Positions 1-8,080 of a DNA stretch of 64,000 nucleotides are shown here, piece by piece. Origin of the DNA: Algorimicrobium hallyeonense. GTDB lineage: Bacteria > Bacteroidota > Bacteroidia > Flavobacteriales > Flavobacteriaceae. Position numbers and translations under genes: made by a program. The stretch spans positions 248,001 through 312,000 of the forward strand of contig NZ_JBHSLA010000002.1 of NCBI RefSeq assembly GCF_042657385.1. The letters run 5' to 3'. Below the pieces are notes generated by a model. That model saw only the letters and a list, made by a program, of their open reading frames with translations, was not told the origin of the DNA and did no database searches. Numbering within the stretch: the stretch's first letter is position 1; each line of letters opens with the position of its first letter.

Positions 1-1
1 A

Positions 2-217
2 AAAAACAATACCATGGGAGCTAATGAGCAAATTGAATTTGGTGAAAAGGTATTAAATTACAGTCTTGTTAGTAAATTTAATTATGAAAATTCTAGTTTA
101 AATATTTGTGAATTTGTTTCACCAAATGGTGATAACAAGTTTGAAAAAGGTCGCTATATGGTTAATGTTTTTAATCAGAAAGATTTAGTAGCTACTTCAG
201 AATTTATATTAGATTAA
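2..217 (+). CDS. C-terminal part of a protein of unknown function (cut by left edge)
   Basis: The reading frame is open back to the first bases of the window, so the ATG at 14 is probably an internal methionine and the gene begins outside. About 70 residues are visible. They end in an alternating hydrophobic pattern (KGRYMVNVFNQ, then ATSEFILD) that looks like the last strands of a beta-sandwich, as in extracellular or periplasmic Bacteroidota proteins. I do not recognise the family. A strong terminator hairpin follows about 40 bases after the stop, which supports this being a real gene end. Confidence 0.55.
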   Translation, partial: KNNTMGANEQIEFGEKVLNYSLVSKFNYENSSLNICEFVSPNGDNKFEKGRYMVNVFNQKDLVATSEFILD

Positions 218-258
218 AATAAACTAGTAATAGTTTTCCATAGAGCTAATACTAGTAA

Positions 259-288
259 AACCCGAAAGTTTAGGCTTTCGGGTTTTTT
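259..288. terminator. Intrinsic terminator between converging genes
   Basis: A 10-bp stem (259-268 with 275-284, sequence aacccgaaag) with a 6-base loop is followed by a T run on the plus strand. A short A run on the left side lets it also serve the minus-strand gene that ends at 295. Confidence 0.85.
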
Positions 289-294
289 ATTTAA

Positions 295-864
295 TTATTT
301 TGAAATGCTTTGAATACAAGCTTCTCGGATATTCCAAATGGTTTTAAAATTATAAGTGATTGATTCTGAAACAATCCAGTCCTTTAAATAATCTTGATGA
401 CGTTTTACTTTATAATCACCAATTTGATGTGATACAATTTCTTCTTCATAAAGTAATGAGGCTTCAAAAGAAATGTGATTGTTACTATTTCTTGTAACAT
501 CTACTATGTTATTATTTATTTTCAAATAGCAATGAGCTTCTGGAGTATAAGGTAACTGGTAGTTTTCTAATACTGCTGAAACACCCTCTGTGTTTTCTTC
601 ATACATTTTATAAATACTTATAAAGAGTTTTACTTGAGGTATATTTTCTTGATTTGCTAGTGCTGCTAAAAAGGCATGTTTTGTAGAGCAGGTTCCTTTG
701 TGTTCTTTTAGTATTAGCGTATATTCAATTCTATTGCTGTTCCTTCCATAGGGTAAATTTTGAACATAGGTAAGCGCGTCATTAAAATTAGAAACACCTA
801 TATGTAAGAGTTCTTGAGATAATTTAGATTGTTGTGTTAAATTGAAATTAAACAATTTGTCCAT
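295..864 (-). CDS. Transglutaminase-like (cysteine-protease fold) protein
   Basis: The 189-aa protein has no signal peptide. It carries a possible Cys-His-Asp triad in the order typical of transglutaminase-like folds: C59 in GTCSTKHAFLAAL, H111 in EAHCYLKI and D122 in NIVDVTR. The GTCS-helix followed by a beta strand containing the histidine is what suggests the fold; the overall family was not verified. Its start overlaps the end of hutI by 17 bases, so the two are translationally linked and probably made together. Nothing else of the histidine pathway is visible here, so a role in histidine breakdown is not implied beyond co-expression. It could also be a non-catalytic relative. Confidence 0.6.
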   Translation of the reverse strand: MDKLFNFNLTQQSKLSQELLHIGVSNFNDALTYVQNLPYGRNSNRIEYTLILKEHKGTCSTKHAFLAALANQENIPQVKLFISIYKMYEENTEGVSAVLENYQLPYTPEAHCYLKINNNIVDVTRNSNNHISFEASLLYEEEIVSHQIGDYKVKRHQDYLKDWIVSESITYNFKTIWNIREACIQSISK

Positions 865-2083
865 TTATCATGACCGTGTCAATATGATTATCACCAAAAG
901 CATAGGGTAAAAAAGCATAGCTAGGAATGGCTTTTGTAATAATGATATTTGCTTTTTTTCCACGTGTTATACTGCCGTACATAGCGCTTATTCCCATAGC
1001 ATAAGCACCATTTATTGTGGCTGCGTTTATGGCTTCCTCTGGTGTTAACTTCATTTTTATACATGCCGTACTAACCACAAAATTCATATTTCCACTAGGG
1101 GTGGAGCCTGGGTTATAATCTGAAGCTAATGCTAGTGGTAATCCAGCATCAATTAACTGGCGTCCTGGTGTGTAAGGGATGCTTAAGAAATAGGAGCAAG
1201 ATGGAAGTGCGACTGGCATGGTATTACCTGTTTTCAGCATGGCAATATCGCTTTCGTTTAATTCTTCCAAATGATCTACAGAAAGGGCTTGGTTTTTTAC
1301 AGCTACTTCAATACCACCAAAGGCATTGAATTGATTTACATGAATTTTAGGAATTAATCCATGTGATTTACCAGCTTTTAATATACGTTCTGTATCGTTT
1401 AAATCGAAATAACCTTTTTCGCAAAACACATCAATATAGGTTGCCAATTGCTCTTTGGCAACTTTTGGAATCATTTCATTTATAACTAAATCAACAAAAC
1501 CATCTTTATTGTCTTTATAGTCTTTTGGCACTGCGTGTGCTGCTAAAAGTGTTGCTTTGACTTTTAGAGGAAAATCTTGTTTTAATCGCTTGATAACCCG
1601 AAGCATTTTTAATTCGGCTTCTACTGTTAGTCCATAGCCAGATTTAATTTCTATGGCGCCAGTTCCTAATTTCATAACGGCTTTTAATCGTTTAACAGAT
1701 TGTTCAAATAAATCGTCTTCACTGGTTTGTTGTAATTTTTCAGTAGAATTTAAAATACCACCTCCACGATTGGCAATATCCTCATAACTTAAACCGTTAA
1801 TTCTATCAACAAATTCCTGTTCTCTATTTCCAGCATAAACAATATGTGTATGAGAGTCACACCACGTAGGTAAAACCACTTTTCCTGTGGCATCAATTAC
1901 TGTATCTGCTTCAATATTTTTACAATCTTCCATATAGCCATAGCCTACAATGGTATCATCATCTATTAAAAGATAGGCGTTTTTAATGGTTGGTAGCTGC
2001 TTCATGTCTTTTCCAGAAACCTTTAAAATGTTTGTGTCTCTAACTTGAAGTAATTCTTGAATGTTTGTTATTAATGTCGTCAC
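848..2083 (-). CDS. hutI: Imidazolonepropionase
   Basis: The 411-aa amidohydrolase hydrolyses 4-imidazolone-5-propanoate to N-formimidoyl-L-glutamate in histidine degradation, in the cytoplasm. Visible motifs are the metal-binding HxH in DSHTH (H78, H80), the substrate-loop GNREQEF and RGGGI segments, H183 in AAHAVP, metal ligand H248 in IHVNQF, H271 in SVDHLEEL and metal ligand D322 in ASDYNPGS. Length and motif order match HutI throughout. hutH, hutU and hutG are not in the window, so the pathway genes are dispersed or lie elsewhere. The 3' end overlaps the start of the transglutaminase-like gene. Confidence 0.96.
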   Translation of the reverse strand: MTTLITNIQELLQVRDTNILKVSGKDMKQLPTIKNAYLLIDDDTIVGYGYMEDCKNIEADTVIDATGKVVLPTWCDSHTHIVYAGNREQEFVDRINGLSYEDIANRGGGILNSTEKLQQTSEDDLFEQSVKRLKAVMKLGTGAIEIKSGYGLTVEAELKMLRVIKRLKQDFPLKVKATLLAAHAVPKDYKDNKDGFVDLVINEMIPKVAKEQLATYIDVFCEKGYFDLNDTERILKAGKSHGLIPKIHVNQFNAFGGIEVAVKNQALSVDHLEELNESDIAMLKTGNTMPVALPSCSYFLSIPYTPGRQLIDAGLPLALASDYNPGSTPSGNMNFVVSTACIKMKLTPEEAINAATINGAYAMGISAMYGSITRGKKANIIITKAIPSYAFLPYAFGDNHIDTVMINGQIV

Positions 2084-2122
2084 GATAGTAGTTTTTTCAA
2101 AGTTGCTTAAATTTTGGGTAAT

Positions 2123-2157
2123 AAAAAAACGCTAGCAAAAATTATTACTAGCGTTTT
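2123..2157 (-). terminator. Intrinsic terminator after the FG-GAP protein gene
   Basis: Inverted repeat aaaacgctag (2126-2135) / ctagcgtttt (2148-2157) with a 12-base loop. Read on the minus strand it ends in a run of seven T. It sits between the stop at 2181 and the start of hutI. Confidence 0.8.
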
Positions 2158-2180
2158 AGATATTATAAATGGACGTTTTG

Positions 2181-3614
2181 TTATTGCTTTACAAATTTGA
2201 ATGTTTTGTCTAAGTTTTCAACCTTCAAAAGGTATACGCCATTTGCAAGTATGGAAACGTCTAAAGAATTATTCAAAACTGTTGTATTTAAAACCTCTTT
2301 ACCTAAAATATTGTATGCTAGAATTTTGAAAGGCTCTTGATTTGTTGTTTTAAAATTTAAGGTATTAGAAGTTGGATTTGGATAGATACCAAATGTACTA
2401 ACTTGAAATTCTGGAGTACTTAAGGTAAATAAATCATTCTTAAAAATAAAAACGTCATCTTGTAAATAGCTAATACTTGCTATATCTAGATCGCCATCAT
2501 TATCAAAATCCTGAATTTCTAAATCAAAAGCTGCAGAACTATTATCATCAATAAGAATTTCACTTCCCAAGCCACCAGTGGCATTACTGGTAAACCATAT
2601 AAAATCGTTATCTGTTGCACGACCATTAGCAACAACTAAATCATTGTAAGAGTCGTTATTAAAATCGGCAACACCTATGGCAGCGGATCTATTTATAGTG
2701 GTTGCAATGGTGGTTTCTGTAAATGTGGTGCCAGTTCCGCTTATATCATTTGAATACCAAGCAATGGCCGGGTTTGCACCTGGATTATTGTCTGATCTCA
2801 CAATGTCAAGATTAGAATCATCATTGATGTCTGCAAATATAACTGAAAACAAAAAACCATTTCCGGTATCCACATTATTTGTATAAGCTATAAAAGGTAC
2901 GTTGCCCGAACCATCTAGACCATCTGGAATTAAACGATTGTCATATAATTTAACATCGCCATTTCCTGTGAATCCAACAACAACATCCAAATCGCCATCG
3001 CCATCAAAATCAGCTATATCCATTGTCCCAGGACCACTACCAGGCGTTACTGGAACTACATAACGAAGTGTTCCAAAGGTACCATCGCCATTTCCTAAGA
3101 AATATACGACACTATGGCCATCATAAGAAGTGACTATAAGATCTAAATAGCCATTTACATCATTATCAATGTTAGCTGCTATAACCGTTCCTGCACCAGC
3201 AATACTGGATGAAATTGTCACAGCAGGTTGAAAGGTATCGTCACCATTATTTTCAAACCATACTAAATTACCACCAACATAACTTGCTGCTATAATATCG
3301 TTATCACCATCACCATTTATGTCGGCAATTGTTAATCCTTCAACATAAGATAAAGCATTAGGACCTACAGCTGTTAAAATGATACCGGTTGCAAATGTTC
3401 CATCACCATTATTTTTATACCAGGTTACTTCACCCGTAACATCGGATCCTACAGCCAAATCTAAATAGGCATCTCCATCTAAATATCCAGAGGCTATGGT
3501 ATATGGTTCTGCACTTGTACTCGCATCAATTGTGCTTTTTACAAATGATATTTGTGCATTTACAGAAAAGCTCATAAAAAGCAATCCTGTAAATAGGAGT
3601 AAATTTTGTTTCAT
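2181..3614 (-). CDS. Secreted FG-GAP/VCBS-repeat protein with T9SS sorting domain
   Basis: The 477-aa protein starts with a Sec signal peptide (MKQNLLLFTGLLFMSFSVNAQ, cut after the last A). It then has about six to seven repeats with calcium-type loops such as DINGDGDNDI, DFDGDGDLDVV, DINDDSNLDI, DFNNDSYNDL and DFDNDGDLDI, which is the FG-GAP/VCBS pattern of integrin-like beta-propellers. The last ~75 residues form a type A T9SS sorting domain: YPNPTSNTL near the start and GVYLLKVENLDKTFKFVKQ at the end. It is therefore expected to be exported through the outer membrane and either released or anchored to the surface. The partner or ligand is unknown. It lies 40 bases downstream of fumC and may be read through from it. 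Confidence 0.9.
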   Translation of the reverse strand: MKQNLLLFTGLLFMSFSVNAQISFVKSTIDASTSAEPYTIASGYLDGDAYLDLAVGSDVTGEVTWYKNNGDGTFATGIILTAVGPNALSYVEGLTIADINGDGDNDIIAASYVGGNLVWFENNGDDTFQPAVTISSSIAGAGTVIAANIDNDVNGYLDLIVTSYDGHSVVYFLGNGDGTFGTLRYVVPVTPGSGPGTMDIADFDGDGDLDVVVGFTGNGDVKLYDNRLIPDGLDGSGNVPFIAYTNNVDTGNGFLFSVIFADINDDSNLDIVRSDNNPGANPAIAWYSNDISGTGTTFTETTIATTINRSAAIGVADFNNDSYNDLVVANGRATDNDFIWFTSNATGGLGSEILIDDNSSAAFDLEIQDFDNDGDLDIASISYLQDDVFIFKNDLFTLSTPEFQVSTFGIYPNPTSNTLNFKTTNQEPFKILAYNILGKEVLNTTVLNNSLDVSILANGVYLLKVENLDKTFKFVKQ

Positions 3615-3654
3615 GTTTTTAAAATTTGTTATTAATAGCGTAATATATTGATTT

Positions 3655-5055
3655 TTATTTACTTATACTGCCTACCATATCTTCTGGTTTAACCCAAGCA
3701 TCATAATCTTCCGCAGTTACATAGCCTAAATTAATAGCTTCTTCTTTTAAGGTTGTACCATTGTTATGAGCTGTATTTGCAATTTCTGCAGCTTTATAAT
3801 AGCCTATTTTGGTGTTTAAAGCGGTTACAAGCATTAATGAGTTATTTAATAATTTTTTAATAACATCGTGGTTAGGTTCAATGCCTTGTGCGCAATGCTC
3901 ATCAAAACTCATACAAGCATCACCAAGTAATTGTGCCGATTGTAAAACATTGGCAGCCATCATTGGTTTGTAAACATTTAATTCATAATGACCTTGCATG
4001 CCGCCAATAGTAACAGCCACGTCGTTACCCATAACTTGAGCGCACACCATAGTTAATGCTTCACACTGTGTTGGATTTACTTTTCCTGGCATAATGGAGC
4101 TTCCAGGTTCGTTTGCTGGAATCGTGATTTCACCAATCCCTGAACGTGGTCCTGAAGCCATCATTCGGATATCATTAGCAATTTTATTTAAAGAAACGGC
4201 TAATTGTTTCATAGCGCCATGTGTTTCAACCAAAGCATCGTGAGCCGCTAAAGCTTCAAACTTATTAGGTGCTGTTACAAACGGTAAATCAGTAAAATCA
4301 GCAATGTATTTCGCTACTAATTCTGAATAACCTTCAGGTGTGTTTAAGCCTGTTCCTACGGCAGTTCCACCAAGGGCTAATTCCGATAAGTGAGGTAATG
4401 TATGCTCCAAAGCCTTTAAACCATGATCTAATTGGGATACGTAACCCGAAAATTCTTGACCTAAAGTTAAAGGTGTAGCATCCATTAAATGGGTACGTCC
4501 AATTTTTACTACATCATGAAAAGCTAATGATTTTTTATGAAGTGTATTTCGTAATTGAATAACACCATGAATCGTATGTTCCACAATTTTCTTATAAGCT
4601 GCAATATGCATGCCTGTAGGAAAGGTATCATTTGACGATTGCGATTTATTGACATCATCATTTGGTTGAATGGTTTTTTCACCTTCACCTATGGTTTTAC
4701 CAGCAATTTGATGTGCTCTATTGGCAATAACCTCATTAACATTCATATTACTTTGTGTACCAGAACCGGTTTGCCAGATAACTAAAGGAAATTGGTCGTC
4801 GTGTTTGCCTTCTAAAATTTCTTCACAAACTTGCGCAATCAAATCGCGTTTTTCTTCAGCAAGCACACCCAATTCACAATTTGTATAGGCTGCTGCTTTT
4901 TTTAAGTAAGCAAAACCGTAAACAATTTCTAATGGCATAGATGCAGGTGCACCAATTTTAAAGTTGTTTCTGGAGCGTTCTGTTTGTGCGCCCCAAAGTT
5001 TTTCCGCAGGCACCTTAACTTCGCCCATGGTATCTTTTTCTATTCTAAAATTCAT
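3655..5055 (-). CDS. fumC: Class II fumarate hydratase
   Basis: The 466-aa iron-independent fumarase interconverts fumarate and L-malate in the TCA cycle. It shows the three superfamily blocks: GSGTQSNMNVNEVIANRA (97-114), GRTHLMDATP (H189 general acid region) and the signature loop GSSIMPGKVNP (318-328, with catalytic S319/S320, K325 and N327). The NDDVNKSQSSNDTFPT segment is FumC-specific and argues against aspartase or argininosuccinate lyase. It is divergent from the permease gene. A TAATTTTG -7 box on the minus strand (5091-5098) lies 36 bases upstream of the ATG; no clear -33 element is visible. Confidence 0.97.
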   Translation of the reverse strand: MNFRIEKDTMGEVKVPAEKLWGAQTERSRNNFKIGAPASMPLEIVYGFAYLKKAAAYTNCELGVLAEEKRDLIAQVCEEILEGKHDDQFPLVIWQTGSGTQSNMNVNEVIANRAHQIAGKTIGEGEKTIQPNDDVNKSQSSNDTFPTGMHIAAYKKIVEHTIHGVIQLRNTLHKKSLAFHDVVKIGRTHLMDATPLTLGQEFSGYVSQLDHGLKALEHTLPHLSELALGGTAVGTGLNTPEGYSELVAKYIADFTDLPFVTAPNKFEALAAHDALVETHGAMKQLAVSLNKIANDIRMMASGPRSGIGEITIPANEPGSSIMPGKVNPTQCEALTMVCAQVMGNDVAVTIGGMQGHYELNVYKPMMAANVLQSAQLLGDACMSFDEHCAQGIEPNHDVIKKLLNNSLMLVTALNTKIGYYKAAEIANTAHNNGTTLKEEAINLGYVTAEDYDAWVKPEDMVGSISK

Positions 5056-5213
5056 GATATATATAAGTTGAAATAAATTTAGTTGTTCTGCAAAATTACG
5101 ATTTTATGACTAAATCCAGTAGCTGTTAAGGTGTTATTTGTTAGAAAATCTTCCCTTAAAGGTTACCAATAAATAAAAAATGTTACTTTTAATTATAACG
5201 ATTCCATGATTTT

Positions 5214-6521
5214 ATGAAAAACAACACAAATTCCAATGCTAAAATAAGTTTACGTGAAGCCATATCCATTGGAATAGGAGGTATGGTTGGAGGTGGTATT
5301 TTTGCGGTGTTAGGATTAGCCGTTTCATTAGCACAAGGTGGCACTCCCATTGCATTCCTTTTTGCTGGAATTATAGCGAGTTTGACAGCTTATAGTTATT
5401 CAAAATTATCATTAGCTTTTCCCGATAGAGGTGGCACTGTTAAGTTTATAAATCAGGGTTTTGGGAAAACTGTTTTTAGTGGCGCAATCAATAATTTGTT
5501 GTGGGTGAGTTATATTATTATGCTTTCGCTTTATGCTTCTGCTTTTGGATCTTATGCGCCTAATTTATTTGAAATTACAGGAGATTCTTCATTGGATTCG
5601 CATGTATACTTAAGTGGAATTATAATTATAGCGACTATTATAAATTACTACAGTATTGCAGTGGTAAGTAGAATAGAATCTTATGCTGTAATAATAAAGC
5701 TACTTATATTACTAGGTTTTATAGTTGTTGGTCTGTATGGGTTGTTTGGCAATCCTAACGTTGAGCAACTTGCTGTTTCTAATTGGGAAAGTCCACTTTT
5801 ATTATTAACGGGAGGGATGGTTATTTTTGTAGCTTATGAAGGTTTTGAACTTATTGCCAATGCGGCACCAGATATTATTAATCCAGAAATTAATATCCCT
5901 AAAGCTTATAATTATTCCGTTTGGTTTGTGGTTTTTCTATATGTTATTATTGCAATAGTAACAGTAGGTTCTTTACCATTTGAAACTATAGCAAAGGCAG
6001 AAGATTATGTGTTAGCGGAAGCAGCCAAACCCATGCTTGGTAAAGTAGGATTTACCATTATTACGGTAGCTGCTTTAATTTCAACTTTTTCGGCAATAAA
6101 TGCATCCCTTTATGGTGGAAGTCGTGTGAGTTTTGAAGTTGCGGAAGATGATGAATTACCACATCACTTAACTAGTAAACTCTGGAATCAGCCTATTGGA
6201 TTACTTATTACGGCCGTGTTAACCTTATTGATAGCAAATACTTTAGAGCTTGAAAGTATTTCTACTGCTGGAAGCGCAGGATTTTTATTAATTTTTGCCA
6301 TTGTAAATTATGTGGCATTTAAATTATCTCGTGAAATACAAGGGAAAAAATTAATTCCCTTAATAGGGTTTCTAATGTGCGCCATAGCTTTTGTTACTTT
6401 AGTCATTCAGCAATATCAATCAAATTTGGTTGGAGTCGTAGTCATTTTAGCAATTATATTTAGTTGTTTTATCTTCGAATATTTCTACAAGAAACAGGAA
6501 TCAAACAAAAATAATGCTTAG
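5214..6521 (+). CDS. APC-family amino-acid permease
   Basis: The 435-aa polytopic membrane protein has about 12 hydrophobic segments. It opens with the APC substrate-binding helix pattern SIGIGGMVGGGIFAVLG (residues about 18-34), and has FVAYEGFELIANAAPDI in the middle, the typical TM6 region. The family exchanges or imports amino acids using proton or substrate gradients. The substrate cannot be read from the sequence. It stands alone between divergent fumC and the downstream T9SS gene. Start ATG chosen at 5214, directly before the short polar N-terminus MKNNTNSNAKISLREA. Confidence 0.88.
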   Translation: MKNNTNSNAKISLREAISIGIGGMVGGGIFAVLGLAVSLAQGGTPIAFLFAGIIASLTAYSYSKLSLAFPDRGGTVKFINQGFGKTVFSGAINNLLWVSYIIMLSLYASAFGSYAPNLFEITGDSSLDSHVYLSGIIIIATIINYYSIAVVSRIESYAVIIKLLILLGFIVVGLYGLFGNPNVEQLAVSNWESPLLLLTGGMVIFVAYEGFELIANAAPDIINPEINIPKAYNYSVWFVVFLYVIIAIVTVGSLPFETIAKAEDYVLAEAAKPMLGKVGFTIITVAALISTFSAINASLYGGSRVSFEVAEDDELPHHLTSKLWNQPIGLLITAVLTLLIANTLELESISTAGSAGFLLIFAIVNYVAFKLSREIQGKKLIPLIGFLMCAIAFVTLVIQQYQSNLVGVVVILAIIFSCFIFEYFYKKQESNKNNA

Positions 6522-6583
6522 GGAATTCTTAAATTTTAATTTAAAAGGTGCTTCTTTGTTTAGTAATTAAAATAAAACAATTG

Positions 6584-7630
6584 ATGATTAAAAATTTACT
6601 CGTAGTAGTTGTATTCCTATTTACTAACAATTTATTCTCTCAAACAGTGGATGTTGTAACCGGATTAGATCATCCCATTGGAATTGCCATAAGTGGGGAA
6701 GAGATATTTATTGCGGAACATTCAGGCGTAATATCCAAAGCTGATATATCTATTAGTAATCCTGTGAAGGAAGATATAGCTACTAATTTAACATATCCAC
6801 GGGCTGTTTGCTTGGTTGGTGATGAACTGTATTTTGCAACCCAACATGTATGGAAAATAAATATCAATGATCCTAATCCTACAGAAACCCGTGTAATTTA
6901 CTCCAACATACCGCGCGCATTAATAGCTACAGAAAATGAACTATTTATTTCAGGTGAAGATAGAATTTCTAAAATAGATTTAAATGCTACCAATCCATAT
7001 GCTGTAATAGTTGTTCAGAATATTGAAGCGCGAATTTTGGCTTTCGCCTTAAAAGGAGATGAGTTATATTTTGGCTATGCCAATAAAGTTTCAAAAATTA
7101 ATATTACAGACGCTAATCCGGTAATTGAAGATGTTATTTCCGATTTCGAATCTAATATTTACTCATTAGCCTTTTTTGAATACACATTAATTGTAGGCTT
7201 GGGATTAAGTTATAAATTGATGACTGTAGATATGAATGAACCTGTTTTAGTAGCTGAAGAATTCTTATCAAACTTGAGTGGCCAGCCTTTAAACTTGTTA
7301 GTCCATAACAACGAACTTTTTATTGCTGGTGGTCAGGGAGATAAAATTTTTAAAGTGGAAAATCTAGGAACTTTGTTGAGTATTAAAGGTAATAAGTCTG
7401 TTATTCTTCCAAGAATATATCCAAATCCTACCACACAGTTTATCCGGTTATCAGGTTTGCAGGAAGAAAAGCAATTCGAACTATACACTATTAGTGGTGC
7501 TAAAGTGCTCAATGGAACTGTAAAGCCTAACAGCCAAATAAATATGAGTAGTTTAAGTGCAGGACTTTATTATTTAAAATTAGAGGGACATTTACAAAAT
7601 GAGACATTCTTAAAAGTTATTAAACAATAG
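6584..7630 (+). CDS. Secreted beta-propeller-like protein with T9SS sorting domain
   Basis: The frame is open from a GTG at 6548, but I place the start at ATG 6584 because it gives a clean Sec signal peptide (MIKNLLVVVVFLFTNNLFSQ) and a 348-aa product. The body has repeated units of the form EIFIAEH..ISKADI, ELYFATQ..KININD, ELFISGEDRISKIDL and ELYFGYANKVSKINI, spaced about 45 residues apart, which suggests a beta-propeller. The C-terminus (IYPNPTTQF at the start, SAGLYYLKLEG near the end) is a type A T9SS sorting signal. Role unknown; likely a surface or released protein. Confidence 0.85.
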   Translation: MIKNLLVVVVFLFTNNLFSQTVDVVTGLDHPIGIAISGEEIFIAEHSGVISKADISISNPVKEDIATNLTYPRAVCLVGDELYFATQHVWKININDPNPTETRVIYSNIPRALIATENELFISGEDRISKIDLNATNPYAVIVVQNIEARILAFALKGDELYFGYANKVSKINITDANPVIEDVISDFESNIYSLAFFEYTLIVGLGLSYKLMTVDMNEPVLVAEEFLSNLSGQPLNLLVHNNELFIAGGQGDKIFKVENLGTLLSIKGNKSVILPRIYPNPTTQFIRLSGLQEEKQFELYTISGAKVLNGTVKPNSQINMSSLSAGLYYLKLEGHLQNETFLKVIKQ

Positions 7631-7665
7631 GAAATAAAAGATGTTAATAAATCTTGAATTTACTG

Positions 7666-7696
7666 TTGTGTAAAAAAAGCATTTCACGTATATTTG
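7666..7696 (+). promoter_or_regulatory. Housekeeping promoter of the 59-aa membrane protein gene
   Basis: TTG at 7666-7668, a 20-base spacer, then TATATTTG at 7689-7696. This fits the Bacteroidota -33 TTG / -7 TAnnTTTG pattern. Transcription would begin about 7703, giving a ~24-base leader before the ATG at 7727. Confidence 0.75.
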
Positions 7697-7726
7697 CCAT
7701 AGTTATCAACAAAAGAAATTTTTATT

Positions 7727-7906
7727 ATGTTCGATTTTGACCAATATTTAGGGTTTTTAGCATTTTTAACCATTTTAACAATCGGTTTTTGGTTAATGAT
7801 TTTTTTAATAACATTTGTCATTCCTTATTGGATTGGAGGTGCTTTAATTGAACGTATGAAAGAAATTCGTGAAGAGAAGAAAGCCAAAAGAGAAGCGTTG
7901 AGCTAA
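7727..7906 (+). CDS. Small single-span membrane protein, 59 aa
   Basis: This ORF is below common length cut-offs. It encodes MFDFDQYLGFLAF followed by a long hydrophobic stretch to about residue 40 (one transmembrane helix, possibly a tight hairpin around PYWIGG). The tail is highly charged and cytoplasmic-looking, from ERMKEIREEKKAKREALS to the stop. It has a good promoter immediately upstream and a strong terminator 27 bases downstream, so it is an independent transcription unit. I do not recognise a named family. The charged amphipathic tail could bind a protein partner or the membrane surface; that is inference. Confidence 0.75.
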   Translation: MFDFDQYLGFLAFLTILTIGFWLMIFLITFVIPYWIGGALIERMKEIREEKKAKREALS

Positions 7907-7933
7907 TCTTAAATTAGAACACATATATACAAG

Positions 7934-7962
7934 CGTCTAAAAGAAATTTTGGACGTTTTTTT
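7934..7962 (+). terminator. Intrinsic terminator of the 59-aa gene
   Basis: Stem cgtctaaaa (7934-7942) / ttttggacg (7947-7955), 4-base loop, followed by seven T (7956-7962). Confidence 0.85.
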
Positions 7963-8026
7963 ATGACCAGTTTTTATGGTTTTTCATCTAAACGCCGTAT
8001 GGTTTGTACACAAATCAAATTAAAGC

Positions 8027-8058
8027 CAAAAAAAAGACTGCCTCTTCAGACAGTCTTT
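8027..8058 (-). terminator. Intrinsic terminator of the TonB-linked receptor gene
   Basis: Stem aaagactg (8033-8040) / cagtcttt (8051-8058). The A run on the left gives the T run on the minus strand. It lies 22 bases past the stop of the 8081-10543 gene. Confidence 0.75.
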
Positions 8059-8080
8059 TAATTTATAGTGGGTTTTAAAA

